Source: Vicugna pacos (Eukaryota > Chordata > Mammalia > Artiodactyla > Camelidae). From it: DNA of 64,000 nucleotides. The notes below the pieces were generated by a model, which saw only the letters and a list, made by a program, of their open reading frames with translations, did not search any database and was not told the DNA's origin. The first letter of the stretch is position 1. Each line of letters opens with the position of its first letter. The stretch lies in NCBI RefSeq assembly GCF_048564905.1, contig NC_133007.1, forward strand, positions 20,334,001 to 20,398,000, given 5' to 3'. The position numbers were made by a program, and so were the translations under genes. Positions 12,646 through 24,806 of the stretch are shown in pieces.

Positions 12646-13520
12646 GAAATTCCATTTCATAGGCATCTACTCTTTGACTTAGGAAGCAGGACCACCTGAT
12701 GTCAACTTCTCAGGTTGAGTTCCAACCTTTATTCACTTTTTCAACCAAGGCAAGTTATTTCAGGGGCGACAAAATCAAAACATAAATCTAGGTCCCCCAA
12801 ATCCCAAAAGAATAGCTAAAACCCATTCCCCCAGTGAAGAAAACAGGAAGGAAGAAGAGATGGGGCAGGGCTTGGTCAGCAGAGATCCAGCAGAGAAGAA
12901 TGACACTGATGAATCAAAGGTCCTGCCATCGGTCCCAGGAGGGCCCCAGCTTTCATATGTGTGGCTATCAGGTCCTCCTCTGCCCAGAGAGCACACGTGG
13001 ATGGCAGTCATCTAGTCTCCGCCGGAGTCACACCTGTCTCACTGTGATGTGAAAGCCGTTTCTAGGGATTCTATTTGTGACTGTCTGCTTTCTCAAATGA
13101 TCATAACCCCCTTATCTATGCACCAATCTCTGAAGGGGAAGAAAAGTGGAACAGATAACAACTGTGGGAAATTATAAGCACAGGGTAATGCAAAAACCCA
13201 GTTCCCTCATTTTGAGCAACATATATGCAATTATGAAATTTAAAATAAAACTAGCACAAAATGAAAAGGTTTCAAATTACAACTAAAAGACTTGGATTTA
13301 ACACCAAGCAGACATCCTTCATAGTTTCTTAGTGCAGTTGAGCATAAGAAGAATTTTCCCCTCAATCTTAAAGATAAGGTAGATTTGTTTATTGTACTTA
13401 CATCTACAGAAACAGGTCTCTCCGGAGGGAAAAGCAGTATAAATTTAATCTGTCTGGACCCACCAGCCCGAAAGATGGCTCTAGGAGATGACAAGTGGAT
13501 CCTGGGGACTGGGCTCTTAC

Positions 13521-13594
13521 CTGTAGATAGGGTCCTGCATCACCAGCATCTTGCTCTCATCCCACGTCCACTCCTTTTTCTGCAATAAAAGAAG
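13521..13594 (-). CDS. NOS1AP: NOS1AP internal coding exon (PTB domain, KKEWTW exon) with two alternative acceptors
   Basis: Read on the minus strand, the exon encodes [19 protein letters not shown] plus the first two bases of an Arg codon, which matches my memory of the human NOS1AP PTB domain (about residues 91-110). The protein is a cytoplasmic adaptor whose N-terminal PTB domain binds partners such as Dexras1 and Scribble, and whose C-terminus binds the nNOS PDZ domain. The exon ends at 13521 before a good donor (CAG then GTAAGA). It can begin at 13579 after TTGCAG (59 nt) or at 13594 after TTTACAG (74 nt). The extra 15 nt, CTTCTTTTATTGCAG, read LLLLQ in frame. The upstream junction is phase 0 and the downstream junction is phase 2. 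A CCTAAC branch-site match lies at 13609-13614. No stop or frame damage is seen in the exon. Identification is by peptide recall, not by a search. Confidence 0.96.
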
Positions 13595-13608
13595 CTGTAA
13601 ATGAATAA

Positions 13609-13614
13609 GTTAGG
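13609..13614 (-). promoter_or_regulatory. NOS1AP: Predicted branch site for the KKEWTW exon
   Basis: The minus strand reads CCTAAC, a close match to the mammalian branch consensus. The branch adenine would be 13610, about 15 nt from the first AG (13595) and 30 nt from the second (13580). This is a sequence match only. Confidence 0.55.
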
Positions 13615-16600
13615 CTTGTCCTCAGCTACAGAACCAGGGCACACACTGAGCTATTAATGCTTACGCAAACACATGCATTTGCTTCTGGCCTTGTTCCCTC
13701 TAAGGGGCCTGGGGCAGACTGCTCCAAAGGACAAGTGGAAAATGTCAAGCATCTAGTCTGATCAGTTTCCTTCAAGCACTTTAGGAGAGTGTCTCTCAAG
13801 GGCGCAGCGGGTAGGGCAGGAGCCAAGAGGTCTCAGGGGACCACAGTTAAAATCATAATTTCATGGAGAAATTATCAGGAAAAAAAAAAAGGTCATACAT
13901 CACTCCAGAGGAGCTGAAGAGGGGAGAACAAAAGGGAGAAGTGGCCACAGAGACTGAATGGTGTCGCCAAATGCAAATGAAAGAGAGACCCCACCTTCCT
14001 CCCTTAAAGCGGGGGAAACGCTGAACACAAGCCTGGCAAGCTAACGAGTACATGTGCAGTTACTCATAAGAGTATATGTATATCCACTGGCTGTGAATCT
14101 GACTTACTGCGGACATAAAGGAGATGGACCCCTAAGTAGCTGGGGATGAGGACCGGAATGGGGATGGGGGAGGGGAGAGGAGTCAAGTACTGCAGACCCC
14201 AGGTGCCTGATGAAGTCAGCAACAGCCCAGCATGGCTGGGGAGCAGCTACCACATGCCCTCAGGTCCCACCTGCGGGTGCAGGGACAGAGACTCCTGATC
14301 CATCTCCGCTGGCCTCCGTCACAGGGGCAGTGCTATGCAGGACAACTGAGGAGGAACACACTCATCTCCCCATGAAGGAGAATGGGGCACAGGAGGCTCA
14401 TTACTAGCTGGCAGGGCTGAAAGTCCCAGCACTCTCGTCAGCCTTCTCTGATACCGCCCTTGGTGGTATCACCACATGCCCCTCATCACAGCCTGGCAAG
14501 GGGAGGGTGGGGGTCTGGGCTCCCCACTTGGCCTTTGCTGGCCTGGGTGGTGGGGGCCAGTCTCCCTGTGTTGTCTGGCTGGAAGCGGGTGGTTGCTGTC
14601 TGCAAGTCTTCTGCTATGCTACCTCCTTCCTCCTCCTTTCGCTAGAGAAGAGAGCAGGCTTTCTCTGGGGTTCCGTGTTCCCAGTGCCACATCAGGGTGG
14701 CAGGCTTCTTCAGCTCCGAGTCTGGGACATATGAGGTGAAAACTAACCTTAAGGAACTCATAACCGTGTGATTCCTTCCATTCCCGGCCAACCTGCCTTC
14801 TCTCCACCTTTCAGAATTTTATGCTTGTTTTATAGACAGTGTCCAGAGTTACTGGTTGTACTTTAGCAGGAGAAACAGGGGGAAATGCACCTCTCTCAAA
14901 ACTAAAAGTCTGGTTGTGTTTTCTAAAATCTCCAAATGCCAGGGTTCCATCTCTTCGGAGTCACTCATATAACGGATCTCAGCTCACTGAGGCCCAGTAA
15001 TCCATAGCTTTAACCAACATTTCAGGTGACTATGATATGATCCTAGGGTTGAGAGCCACTCTTTCACACCAAAGATGAGGTTAATTGAAATCTCCAAGAG
15101 ACGCACGGCATACTCCTCTGGAGTCTCAGCCTGACCCAGGGAGGGCTTCCTGACTCTCTAAGACAATCAGCTGATGGTGATCCTGTTAACCACTGTCCCT
15201 GGCGAGCGCCCGCCCCTGGTGTTACTCAAAAAATGGCCACTGTGAATTAAACACAGCAGAGGCTGCTCTGCTCCTGAGGGAATCCAGCCTCAGTTTCCTC
15301 ATGTTCTTACTAACAGGAAAATCTGCTCATAAGAGTTCCTGCTGCCCTGCTGTAATTTTCAAAGTTAATAGTAGAGTAAATAACTCAATGCACCAAAAAG
15401 GCCATAAAACACCAAGAAGCCGCCACACCCACTGCCCCTCTCTGAGGAAAGCAGCCCCAAGGAGGGTTCCTTCTGAAGGTGGGCGATTTGGCTTACGCTG
15501 TGTGCACCTGATGAACTGTCGTTGCTAACCCAGCCACGACCACTGGGCTCAGGCTCAGCGCCTGACTGCACGTGACGAAGATCAAGTGTCACAGAGGGGC
15601 TGGCCCAGACCTGCCAGCTCCACGAAGAAAAGACCAGTTCCCCCCAACCAAATCCTGTCTTTGAAGACTATCAGGTCCTAGATGGAGCCCAGGCTGAGCC
15701 CCTAATAACCACGGGTGGTTCTGGTGCCCAGCCGTGTGTTTCTCCACTCCATCGGCCTGTGCTGCAGAGGAAGAGGAAGCATCAGGTTCTGGCCCAGATC
15801 CCCTCGAGCCTGGAACAAGCCTCTGTTGTCAAAGGTGAGACTCTTCCTTGCAAGTCTAAAGAAAGCGACTAATACATTCATCAAAAGGAAAGTATAATGA
15901 AGCAACATAATGCAGAATAAATACTTTCCTTCTCTGCAAGGCCTCAACAGGAGAATGGAGAGACTAGGCTCCCAGGGAACCTTGTGTTAATTTAATGAGG
16001 ACCATCAGAAGGGTCCACAGCAAGCAGAAAATACTTTACTTTTAAAAGAGGCATCAGCATCCTTATAGAATGTCCCGACAAAAACAAACAAACAAAACAA
16101 AAACCAAACCAAAAAAAACATCAACTTGTCACCTACTTACTAATTTTCCCTTTTCTGAAAATCTCATTAAAATCTTTTTAAATAAAAATCCATAAAATCC
16201 CATTATATCTTCCTTTAAAGGTGTTGCAGTAATCCTTGTATGAGTCTTTTCAGTCTATGAAGAGATAAGGAAGTTATCAAAATAACTCAAAAGGTGTGGT
16301 GGGTAGAGCGGACCCAGTAATACTGCAGTTATGTAAGAATCTAAGACAAACATGGTTGCAGCATTTTTACCCAATCTCCTCAACCCCCGGGTGATGCGCC
16401 AACAACTTGAGAACTAAAGACTCTCCATTCCTCCTACCCACACAGTCAGTATCCTTCCTACCGCACCATCTTTCAAATAAGACCCTGAGCCATACAGCTT
16501 CTTGAGCAAGGTGTCCCCTCATTAGGACCAGAACACAGTTCTCTTGATTTTTTTTTGACCAGGACAGGTACTCTGGCACAGTTCAGTCAACGTAGTGTCA

Positions 16601-18060
16601 CCTGAACAGCTTAACTCAGAGGGAGGCACCACGTGTCCTAAAAATGATTTGATTCTTCTTCTCTTTGCTCTGAAATTGTGTCACACATCTCGTCTATTTT
16701 TCAAATGTTGCAGAGAAAAAAAGAAACCAGCACAAGGCGGCCACACCCTCCTCACTATTCCATATGGAAATGTTCTTCTAAGGGAAAATTTTTAGGAAAA
16801 AAAATGTTTTTAGTGAGAGAAACACAGAAAGAAAACCTGATGATCTACCTTTATGGGATTATAAATCAAACTTGGCTTTGCCTATAGAATAGAGAAGTAT
16901 TTTCAAATGTAACTATAGCCAAACTCAGTTTAACCATCTTCAGAACACTCACATAGCCCCCAGTTACATCTGAAGACTTTTTTTTTTAAATGCTTGCAAG
17001 TAAGGGCTCAAAGTCTTGGTAGCTACCGTGAGGAATTTTCAGTTTTGCTACCCACTGTCCTCAACAAGCTGTGGTCTCTAAGATACGCCAGGAAATGAAG
17101 ACATTTGAAGTCCAAATGGGAGTGGAAGGGAGGAGGAGGCGAAAAGAGAGAGGAAAGAAGGGGGAACGTATCTCTAAAGCTGTCAGCACCTCTTTGAGTG
17201 CTTCTGAGCGCCCATCATAGCCACAGCTCCTGCAAACAGCCCAGAGAGACCGCAGGACTGAGTGAGGCTGGTCTTCAGGCTCCTTCAACCTGAGGTCCAG
17301 GCTCAGGCAGGGCCTCACTGGTACCACCTGGAGCACAAGCAGGAACAGCACCGAGGCCAAAAAGTGAGGCCCAGGGAGACAAAGATCCACTCCTCACTAG
17401 CTCCACAAATGGAAAGTGGGGGGCGTGCCTGGTGGAGCGGACTGACGCCCTCGGGGCAGCTGTCTGGCATTTTGCCATACATACATTATACATACAGTTG
17501 GGGCATAACTCCTTTCTCTGACTTTTTGTCCCCTCCGTACCTGCCAAGGACACTCAAGGCACTGTTGAGCCTTTCAAGAGGCTTCAGAATTAGTTAAACA
17601 CCCCTGTCTCGCTACGCCCTTCTTCCCCCAGCAGTCTCCCCTTCTCTCTTCTTTTTCTTCTCTTTTAAAAACGAATTCCTTACTCCAAGGTAATTAAAAA
17701 GAGTAGCTTAACTTGAAGGCAGGCTCTGCTTCATATATTGGCTAGTCAAAATTTTCTCAAGAAAGGAAGATGTTGTCACAAGAATGTGTCCTACAGACCT
17801 CCAATTATAGGAAGTTTAACTCACCAAGGGCCCCAGCTGCTGCATTCTGAAATCCATTATTACAAACACGCAGGGGCCCTGTTCCCTGGGGGCTGCTCCC
17901 AGGCAATGACCAATGTGCAGGGATCCTAAGGAGGCCCATTCCTAGAAGACACAGGGAGCCCCTGACAAATGAGTTTGGCTTCAGAACTCTCTGATGGCCC
18001 TGAAAACCTTCCTCGGACCACACTGTAGTCTAAGAGACTTCCACCCAACCTACCTTCCTA

Positions 18061-18110
18061 TCTCCCATCCTTCCTTCCTTCCTCCCTTCCTCCTTTCCTT
18101 CCTAGCTCCT
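18061..18110 (+). repeat. Pyrimidine-rich CCTT repeat
   Basis: An impure (CCTT)n/(CTTCC)n tract, nearly all pyrimidine on the plus strand. Confidence 0.8.
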
Positions 18111-19269
18111 TCCCTTGGAGTCAGACCCACACTGAAACCTGACAGCTACCCCAGCCTTTCCTAGATACCTCCCCACTTTCTCCCAAAGCCATTTAATCCT
18201 ATCTTGGCATTTGCTTTTTGGAGGACCTAGAATAACACAGAAAGTGAGAAAGTAAAAAAGGAAAGATACAGGAAAACCATTTTTAGCTACTTCATTTTTT
18301 ATTCTCACAGGAAATTTCCCAGTTGATATAGAAAGAAAGTCCTTTCTTCCACTTAAGAACATTCATATATTGCTTCTTTAACACTATCAAAATTGATCTC
18401 AACTTCAAAGATAAACACTGAGGCTCAGGAAGTTCACTTACTCTCCCAAAAGGCCATCTAGTCCAGTGGTAACTAAAATCCAACTTGTCTACCTCTAGTC
18501 TTCATGTTCTCTTTGCTCCTCCAAGTGTATGAAATCAGTGGTGTTCACCCTCCACCGCCAGGAAGCTTTTCGCTTTCAGCAGAGGGAGAGGGAAACGGGT
18601 TTGCAGTGTATGTGTTTATGAGACCACTCAAAGAGGGAAGCACATTCTTGATTATCGACCCTTCTCTTTACTGGATCTAGTGACTGCAAATATCCAGTTC
18701 TCCATGGAAAGCTACAGTCATTTTGTTATTCCAGAATCTCCTGGCGGGGACTATTACGTGGGAACTGGTTTGGAAGTAGGTCTGTCTGGAACAGTGTGAA
18801 GAACAGAAGACAGAGTCAGGGATAATTATCACAGAGGTCCTGCCTCCTTTAGGAACCCAGAAATGGATATGGCATCTTTAAAGTCCTTCCCTGAGAACCA
18901 AAAGTAGAGGAAGAATTTGTGTCTCCATTTATTTCCTATCCATACCAGAAATGATCAGTAGGCACATCACAAAGTCTGTCAGCTTTACCATTATTCAGGC
19001 TCCTGAAAGCGATGGTGATTTCTCAAAAAAATACTAAAAAATTGGGAAAAAAAAAACAACCTTGCAAAAGCCACATTAACTCAGCTTGGTAAATTCTCCA
19101 TGTCTCCATACAGAATAGGATTCGTCTGAAAACACAGCTATCACCTACCTTCAGATGTAACCTATAGATACAGAAAACACATTTCAAAATGGAAGTGCAA
19201 ATAAGTCCTCACACAGTGCACAGAAATCCTAATATGCCTGTTTTAAAGTGAGCAGAAAACGTGAAAGAA

Positions 19270-19440
19270 AGCGGACTGGACTGAGTTTAGTCCTGGCTCT
19301 GCAATTACCTGGGTGACCTCAGGACCATTACGGGGCCTCTCTAGTCCTCTGTTACCACATCTCATCAGTTAGGGGATCAGACTACATCAGTTCTAAAGCT
19401 CTTTCTCCCAAATTCTGGTTCTATAATTCTCAGTGCCTCC
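19270..19440 (+). mobile_element. MIR SINE
   Basis: 'agtcctggctctgcaattac', 'tgggtgacctcaggacc', 'ggggcctctctagtcctctg' and the downstream 'agactacatcagttctaaag' give a clear sense MIR. Confidence 0.85.
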
Positions 19441-19649
19441 TTTTCTTACCCAAATAGATCTGAGTTGTGTGTTTCCATAGGAACTAACACTACTCTTTGG
19501 GCAGAAAACTAGTTTCCTTGCAAAGTGATATCCCAGTGACAGGGTACAGGCTGGAAGTTAAAGACCCTGGATTAATTCATTAGGCATTTCCTATAGAGCA
19601 GTTTTTCCCTAAAGGAGTCTGTAGAGATTAGTACACACACAGTAGCACG

Positions 19650-19880
19650 GTAGCGACAAGAACGCACGTGGGATCTGAGCAGGGCAGACCTGGTTCAGAC
19701 CTCAACTTCACCACTGATGGGACTTGAAGTCTTGAGCAAGTTGCTCAGTCTTCTTTTGCAAAACAAGCGTAAGGACGTTACCTACCTCACAGGATGGATG
19801 TGAGGACCTAATAAGTACACGCTGCATCAAACAAGGTCTGACAAACAGCAGGGACTCAATATACGTGGTAGCTGTTATAC
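19650..19880 (+). mobile_element. MIR SINE
   Basis: 'agacctggttcagacctcaa', 'tcttgagcaagttgctcagt', 'gttacctacctcacaggatg', 'gtgaggacctaataagtaca' and 'actcaatatacgtggtagct' cover nearly a full-length MIR in order. Confidence 0.88.
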
Positions 19881-21299
19881 TCAGCCGTTCTCATTGCCAT
19901 CTGAGCGCGTAATAACACTCATCAGCTTGCTCCCGCTGGTGTTCTACCTTTCCCAGCAGGTGAAATAGAACTGGAGGGAAGACATGGTCCCTGCCCCTAG
20001 AGGGTCACAACCTACTGGGGAGAGAGATAAATAACTATAATGTAATTTTATAGGAGCTGTGAAAGACCTCTCTATACATAAGGGCCATTAAAAATAGTTA
20101 ATGTTGCTGGAAAGGGTCCATGTCTAATACCCCTATGTATCCTGCCCAGTTCCTTCAGCATGTTAGACACACAACACATATCTGTTAATGAGAATGGTGG
20201 AGCCTTTCTAGAATGGAACCTTAGGGGATCCCAACAAAGTTATTGGTGGGTAAGAGAGACAACGTGAAACAGAGGCCCTTTTGGACCTTTTGTAGAAAAA
20301 TCCTTGGGATGAAGTTCAAGACTAATCTTTACTCAGAAGTCCACTCCCTAGCAAATGATGCTACAGTGTGATTCCAGTAAATGATCATTGTCATATACAC
20401 AGAAAAGATAATTGCTTGGACCTAGCTGGGAGTTGAAGAAAACGTACTGATTGAGAAACAACAAAGCAAAGCCAATTATCTTAGCAGTGGGGTTCATACC
20501 ACAAATACAACATAAGAGTCATAAGGAATGTGAGATTGTCTGTTGGTATCAGTTCAAGATGACAGCATTTTAGGCACTTGTTAATATAACCAAAAAGATG
20601 TGGTTTTTTTTCCTCACATCTCAATAAGAGATGATCACAGTATATTTGGCTACTGCCTGCACTAGAATAAAGCATCTGAAGGTCAGAGTCACTGAAGAAG
20701 TCCTTCTCATAATATTATCCAAGTGAGCAATTTCCACTGAGGCCTTTCTATGCTTGGGAATGGCTCTCATCCTTGTTTTTTTTCAAATGGGAAGATTGAC
20801 AGAAGGAGAAAGAGGGAGGATGTGATAGTCAAAAGTAACAAATGAGACTTCATTTGATCCAGTTGCTAAGTACTTAGTCCTTCCTCACTTATCATGTTCA
20901 TTCAGCCAGCGAGCCAACAGACACAATTGTTGAAAACACACTATAGGTGCCAGGTGTCCAAGCAAGGGCTGAGCTTATTACAAGGATGGCCCCGCCCTTA
21001 AAACGTTCCCTGGAGAGCAGGGAGTCCCTGTAAACATGCTTCTTCCCCTGGCCAGGACGCATACCACCATTTACCAGTCATGGACTGGCCGGAGAGAGAG
21101 AGGAGCCTTGGTGGCTGCTTTGGGAAGTGTGTGACCTCTGAGGGTCCCACCCTGGCCTGGAGGTCCAGGAGGCAGAAACCTGCTTGGCCTCTGGGGTCTG
21201 CTCTCTCTGTAGCCCAGAAGGTTCTCAGAGACCTGAATAAGCCCAGGTGATCTACACATACACACGCAAGCACTGAAAAGCACGGTTCCAGAGCTGGAG

Positions 21300-21475
21300 C
21301 AGAGTATTTGAGCTGGCAAGGTTAAAGTGATCACCTAATCCAACTCTTCATTTCATAGCTGGAGCTCACAGAAGCAAAAGAACTTGCTTAGAACTACGCA
21401 GCCAGGAAAAGAAGAGCCAGGACTAGAACCCAGGTCTTGTCATCTCAGCTGAGGGCTCCTCCCAGCATGCCACAG
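21300..21475 (+). mobile_element. Ancient SINE/LINE-derived repeat fragment
   Basis: 'gatcacctaatccaactctt', 'aaagaacttgcttagaacta' and 'aggactagaacccaggtctt' follow the widespread mammalian 'cttgcccaaggtcacacagc...agaacccaggtctcctga' pattern. The exact family is not assigned. Confidence 0.55.
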
Positions 21476-21765
21476 TGACCCCGTGAAAATCAACACGTTG
21501 TTTGCAGAAGGAGGGGTTACTCAACAATTTTACATACTAGTGCAGCACAGGCACTGGCCAATGAGTAGAGAAGTCAGGCTATATGACATGGTTCCAGTGC
21601 CTGTGGCTGAATATCGGCCAAGACTCTTTCTACACCTACAGCTACCTGGCAAGAGCTCTAGTTCTTAACATGATCAGGATGGCTGTCATTGGAATCAACC
21701 GACTGTTGCACTTCCTTAGAGACAAGTGCAGCACGTCTCCACTCAGCCCTCCTCAGTTCTATAAA

Positions 21766-21813
21766 CAGAGACAGACAGATAGAGATACAGACACACAGAG
21801 ACACACACACAGG
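21766..21813 (+). repeat. ACAG/ACAC simple repeat
   Basis: An impure tract of AGACAG, AGATAC and ACACAC units. Confidence 0.75.
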
Positions 21814-22239
21814 TGGTATGCGCACACTCAGATACCAGAGGACAGTCACATGGGAATAGATGACAAAAAAGGCTGATTGCTGTTAATGTGCATTCATCTG
21901 TCAGAGGCAGTGTAAAATGAACCCTGTGATTAAAGGCATTATCCAAATCACAACCACAGCCTGAACCGGATACCACCAGGCGGGGGTGGAGAAAACAAGA
22001 TGGGAGGTTCCCGTTTCCCAAGCCTGGCATCAGAAGAATCAGATCTCGGAAAGACCTGTTAGATCACCTTTCTTCTGGGCCAGCAGGAGGGTGAGCCCAC
22101 ACCAGAGATTACCAGGGATGGAGTTTCAAAGTGCGTCACAAGTTCCCATGGATTTCCTGGGGAAGACGCTTCTCCAGCTCGGTTTTCAGTTATTCAGTGG
22201 AAGGAGGCTGGCTTCTCCCCCAGGTGACACCTCAGCCCA

Positions 22240-22345
22240 CACCTTCCGGGTTGTGTAACCTTGGGCAAGATACTTAGATTCTCTAACCTCAGGTTTTTCA
22301 TGTGCTGCATGAGGATGACACCACATTTGGTACACGATACATGAG
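22240..22345 (+). mobile_element. MIR SINE fragment
   Basis: 'gtaaccttgggcaagatact', 'tctctaacctcaggtttttc' and 'gaggatgacaccacattt' match the central MIR region. Confidence 0.7.
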
Positions 22346-22878
22346 GGACAAGGTGAGATGGGAAGTAAGACTGTCCTTTCAAGGCAAAACTAGGAAGTCA
22401 CCCCATAATGGATCAACTGCGAGGTACAGTATATTGCCCGAAAGGCACCGAGTAGGCCCCAGGACAGCAGGCCTTGGAATGTAACCTAACTGTAAGTAAA
22501 GATTATGTCAGCTGGAAGTGTATGTGCACTGGGGAGGTGGGGAGATGCTGGGACTGTCAGCCATGAAAGCACAGAAGTCAGAGAGTCATGAAGGCAAACC
22601 TTGGCAGAGTCTGAACAGACTCCAGGAACAGCATGTACCCAACAAGACCTCCATTCACATCCAGTGGACCCACTTACTGTGGAGCCAGAGGCCAGGAAAC
22701 ATTCTTGCCACACAACTAGCTGACTCACGCCATCTGTGCACACAGAGCAACCCTCCAGTAGCCTAAGGTCTTTTCACGTCACTTTGCCTCTGACAGAAGA
22801 AAATGTGCTTGTCAGGCTAACGTGAGCACCTGGTCTGGAACACTGTTCAGTGTCTTAAAGTGAAACCTGGTGTTCTAG

Positions 22879-22923
22879 ACATAATATTGTAAACTGACTA
22901 TACTTCAATTAAAAAAAAAAAGG
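22879..22923 (+). mobile_element. 45-bp insertion of an L1 3' tail
   Basis: The segment reads as an L1 3' terminus (GTAAACTGACTATACTTCAA) plus an A-run. It is flanked by a 13-bp imperfect duplication, CCTGGTGTTCTAG (22866-22878) and CCTGGTATTTTAG (22924-22936), 11 of 13 identical. This is an extremely 5'-truncated retrotransposition event. Confidence 0.7.
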
Positions 22924-24643
22924 CCTGGTATTTTAGTTTGTACCTCAGCCTCTTTTGAGTTTTGTCAGTGTGAGTTAGCATCCTAAGGTTCATAACTTCA
23001 AACCTGATGAGTTTGAGCTTCAGACTCTGAAAGGCTGACAGCTCAGCCCCTGGGGAGGGAGAAGTTTAGGGAAGAAACTGCTTGCTTGTGTGGCTAGCTT
23101 CCTGAGGTGACTGTGTGCCATGGATGCTGACCATCCTAGCAGGCTTGATGAAAAGATGGGTGATAATGGGTGTGAAAGCATCTGGCAACCTGGAGAGTCC
23201 ACAAATCACAGCTATTATTTCATCAGCTGGTGCCTGAGGGCACTAAGCCACTAGTCTGCTCTCGCATGAAGGGCAGAGTAAAGCTATCTGATCCACGGGA
23301 CGAAAGCCAAGCTGGGAAGCAGCTGTGGCCCCTTGAATCACAAGCTTGGCTGCATTGGTCTGTTTTCCCTCTGAGGATTTCTCTTGCTTTTAAATTGACA
23401 TTGTCATCGTCCATAGCTTCTTTTAACTGGGGCACAGGGGGTCTCATCTACCCGACAGGCCTCAGCTTGCTTCAGGAAGTTTCCTTCTCAGGAACTCCTG
23501 AAGAGGACAATATTCTAAAGACTGTCCCACTGGCTAACCACTGTGTGCATACACGTGGGGTGGAGAGGAGGGGCAGAAAAGATAGCCCAGGGTAAGAACA
23601 AGATGGGGACCGTGGTCCCCACAGTGGAGGTATATAAAGTCAAGGATACTTAATACGCTATTACAAATTCCCTACTACTTGTAAATTTTGAAGGAGCTAA
23701 TTCTTTATAAACAGTATATCATATTTTGTTTTCTTCCTATATCCTTCCAACCCCAGAGCTATAGAACACATTCTAGAACCACCCCAAAAGCTATTTAGGG
23801 AGCATAAGAGAGCAAGTTTTGGTTCAATATATGGAAGACCTTTGCAGATTTCCAGCTGTCCAGAGGGAAAACAGGCTGCCTGAAAAAGGAGTAGCGTCCT
23901 CTTCACTGGAGGTGTCCAGTCGTACACTGGGTGAGGTCTTTTGTGGGAAGGATGTAGAGGGTATTTCAATCCTCAGATCGGCAAGATAACTACCCTTCAA
24001 CATCCCTCTCAACCCCTGATTCTCCAAGTTTATCTGTCTACTTCTATATATTTGTCTTTACCTTCCAGAATCCCCAGACTCAAGGTCTGCCTTGAGTCCC
24101 ATTTGAATTAAGAGCATCGTAGGTTTGGAATCAAAGGCAGTTCAAGAGGTCTACGTATTAGTATGTGATGGTGCTGCTATCAGTCAGTATAAAACAAAGG
24201 CATGAGCAGAGTCAAGGAACAGGGGGGTAAAAAGAGACTCTCTCACATATCCTCCATCAACCAAGCCCTTTTCCATTTCTTTTTGGAAACACATCTACGC
24301 TCCCTTCTGCCCGTTATGCAAATGTAGCCTTCCCCAGGGGTAAACATCATTCCTGCCCCAGCACATACAGGTTTTAACACAAAACAGCTAGGTGTTTAAA
24401 TGACACATGCCCACTTCCTTGTTTCGCCCCAGCTCAGAGGAATCTGCATTAACTGGACCTATGCCTCCCTCACCTTCCTCTCACTTCCTGAGCACTGAAT
24501 AGTGGCTGGGTCTTGAGGGACTACTTAGACAGATGGGCAGCAGCAGTAACTGTAACAGGACACAAGGACACACAATGGGGCTGGGAGCCTCCTCTCATCC
24601 TCTCTCCCACTGAACCCTGTTATACTTGTCATCACTTGGATTT

Positions 24644-24658
24644 AAAGCATTTCCCAAG
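24644..24658. repeat. Target-site duplication, left copy
   Basis: AAAGCATTTCCCAAG, identical to 24792-24806, bounding the SINE. Confidence 0.93.
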
Positions 24659-24791
24659 GGGAGGGTATAGCTCAGTGGTAGAGCACATGCTTAGCATGCA
24701 CAAGGTCCTGGGTTCAATCCCTAGTACCTCTATTAAAAATAACCAATAAACTTAATTACTTACCCCCCCCTCAAAATAATTGGAAAAAATA
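24659..24791 (+). mobile_element. Camelid tRNA-Ala SINE (vic-1 type)
   Basis: The head GGGTATAGCTCAGTGGTAGA matches a Pol III A box. GGTCCTGGGTTCAATCC matches the B box. Between them CATGCTTAGCATGCAC keeps the alanine AGC anticodon arm. The tRNA-like part (24659-24730) ends TAGTACCTC and is followed by an A/T-rich tail with a C8 run. A perfect 15-bp duplication, AAAGCATTTCCCAAG, flanks it (24644-24658 and 24792-24806). Perfect duplications suggest a fairly recent insertion. It is not a tRNA gene: it has a SINE tail and lacks the continuous acceptor stem. Confidence 0.96.
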
Positions 24792-24806
24792 AAAGCATTT
24801 CCCAAG
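24792..24806. repeat. Target-site duplication, right copy
   Basis: AAAGCATTTCCCAAG, identical to 24644-24658. Confidence 0.93.

Larger units (their letters stand above)
1..13520 (-). other. NOS1AP: NOS1AP intron after the KKEWTW exon (partial)
   Basis: By gene order, this whole stretch is intron downstream of the exon ending at 13521, and it runs off the left edge. The next coding exon, expected to encode IFYVSHDSQDLK, was not found by eye, so it probably lies beyond position 1. Apart from the repeats listed separately I see no gene. The parts 170-2800, 3180-6080, 7450-8940, 9470-10140 and 12650-13500 hold no feature I can name. The longest open frame here (5323-5838, minus, 171 codons) resembles no family and has no splice or promoter context. 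Confidence 0.85.

Noticed and set aside
24659-24730. A tRNA-Ala gene
   Set aside because: A SINE tail and target-site duplications follow. The acceptor stem is bulged, so it is the head of a SINE. The same applies at 61698-61770 and 11420-11497.
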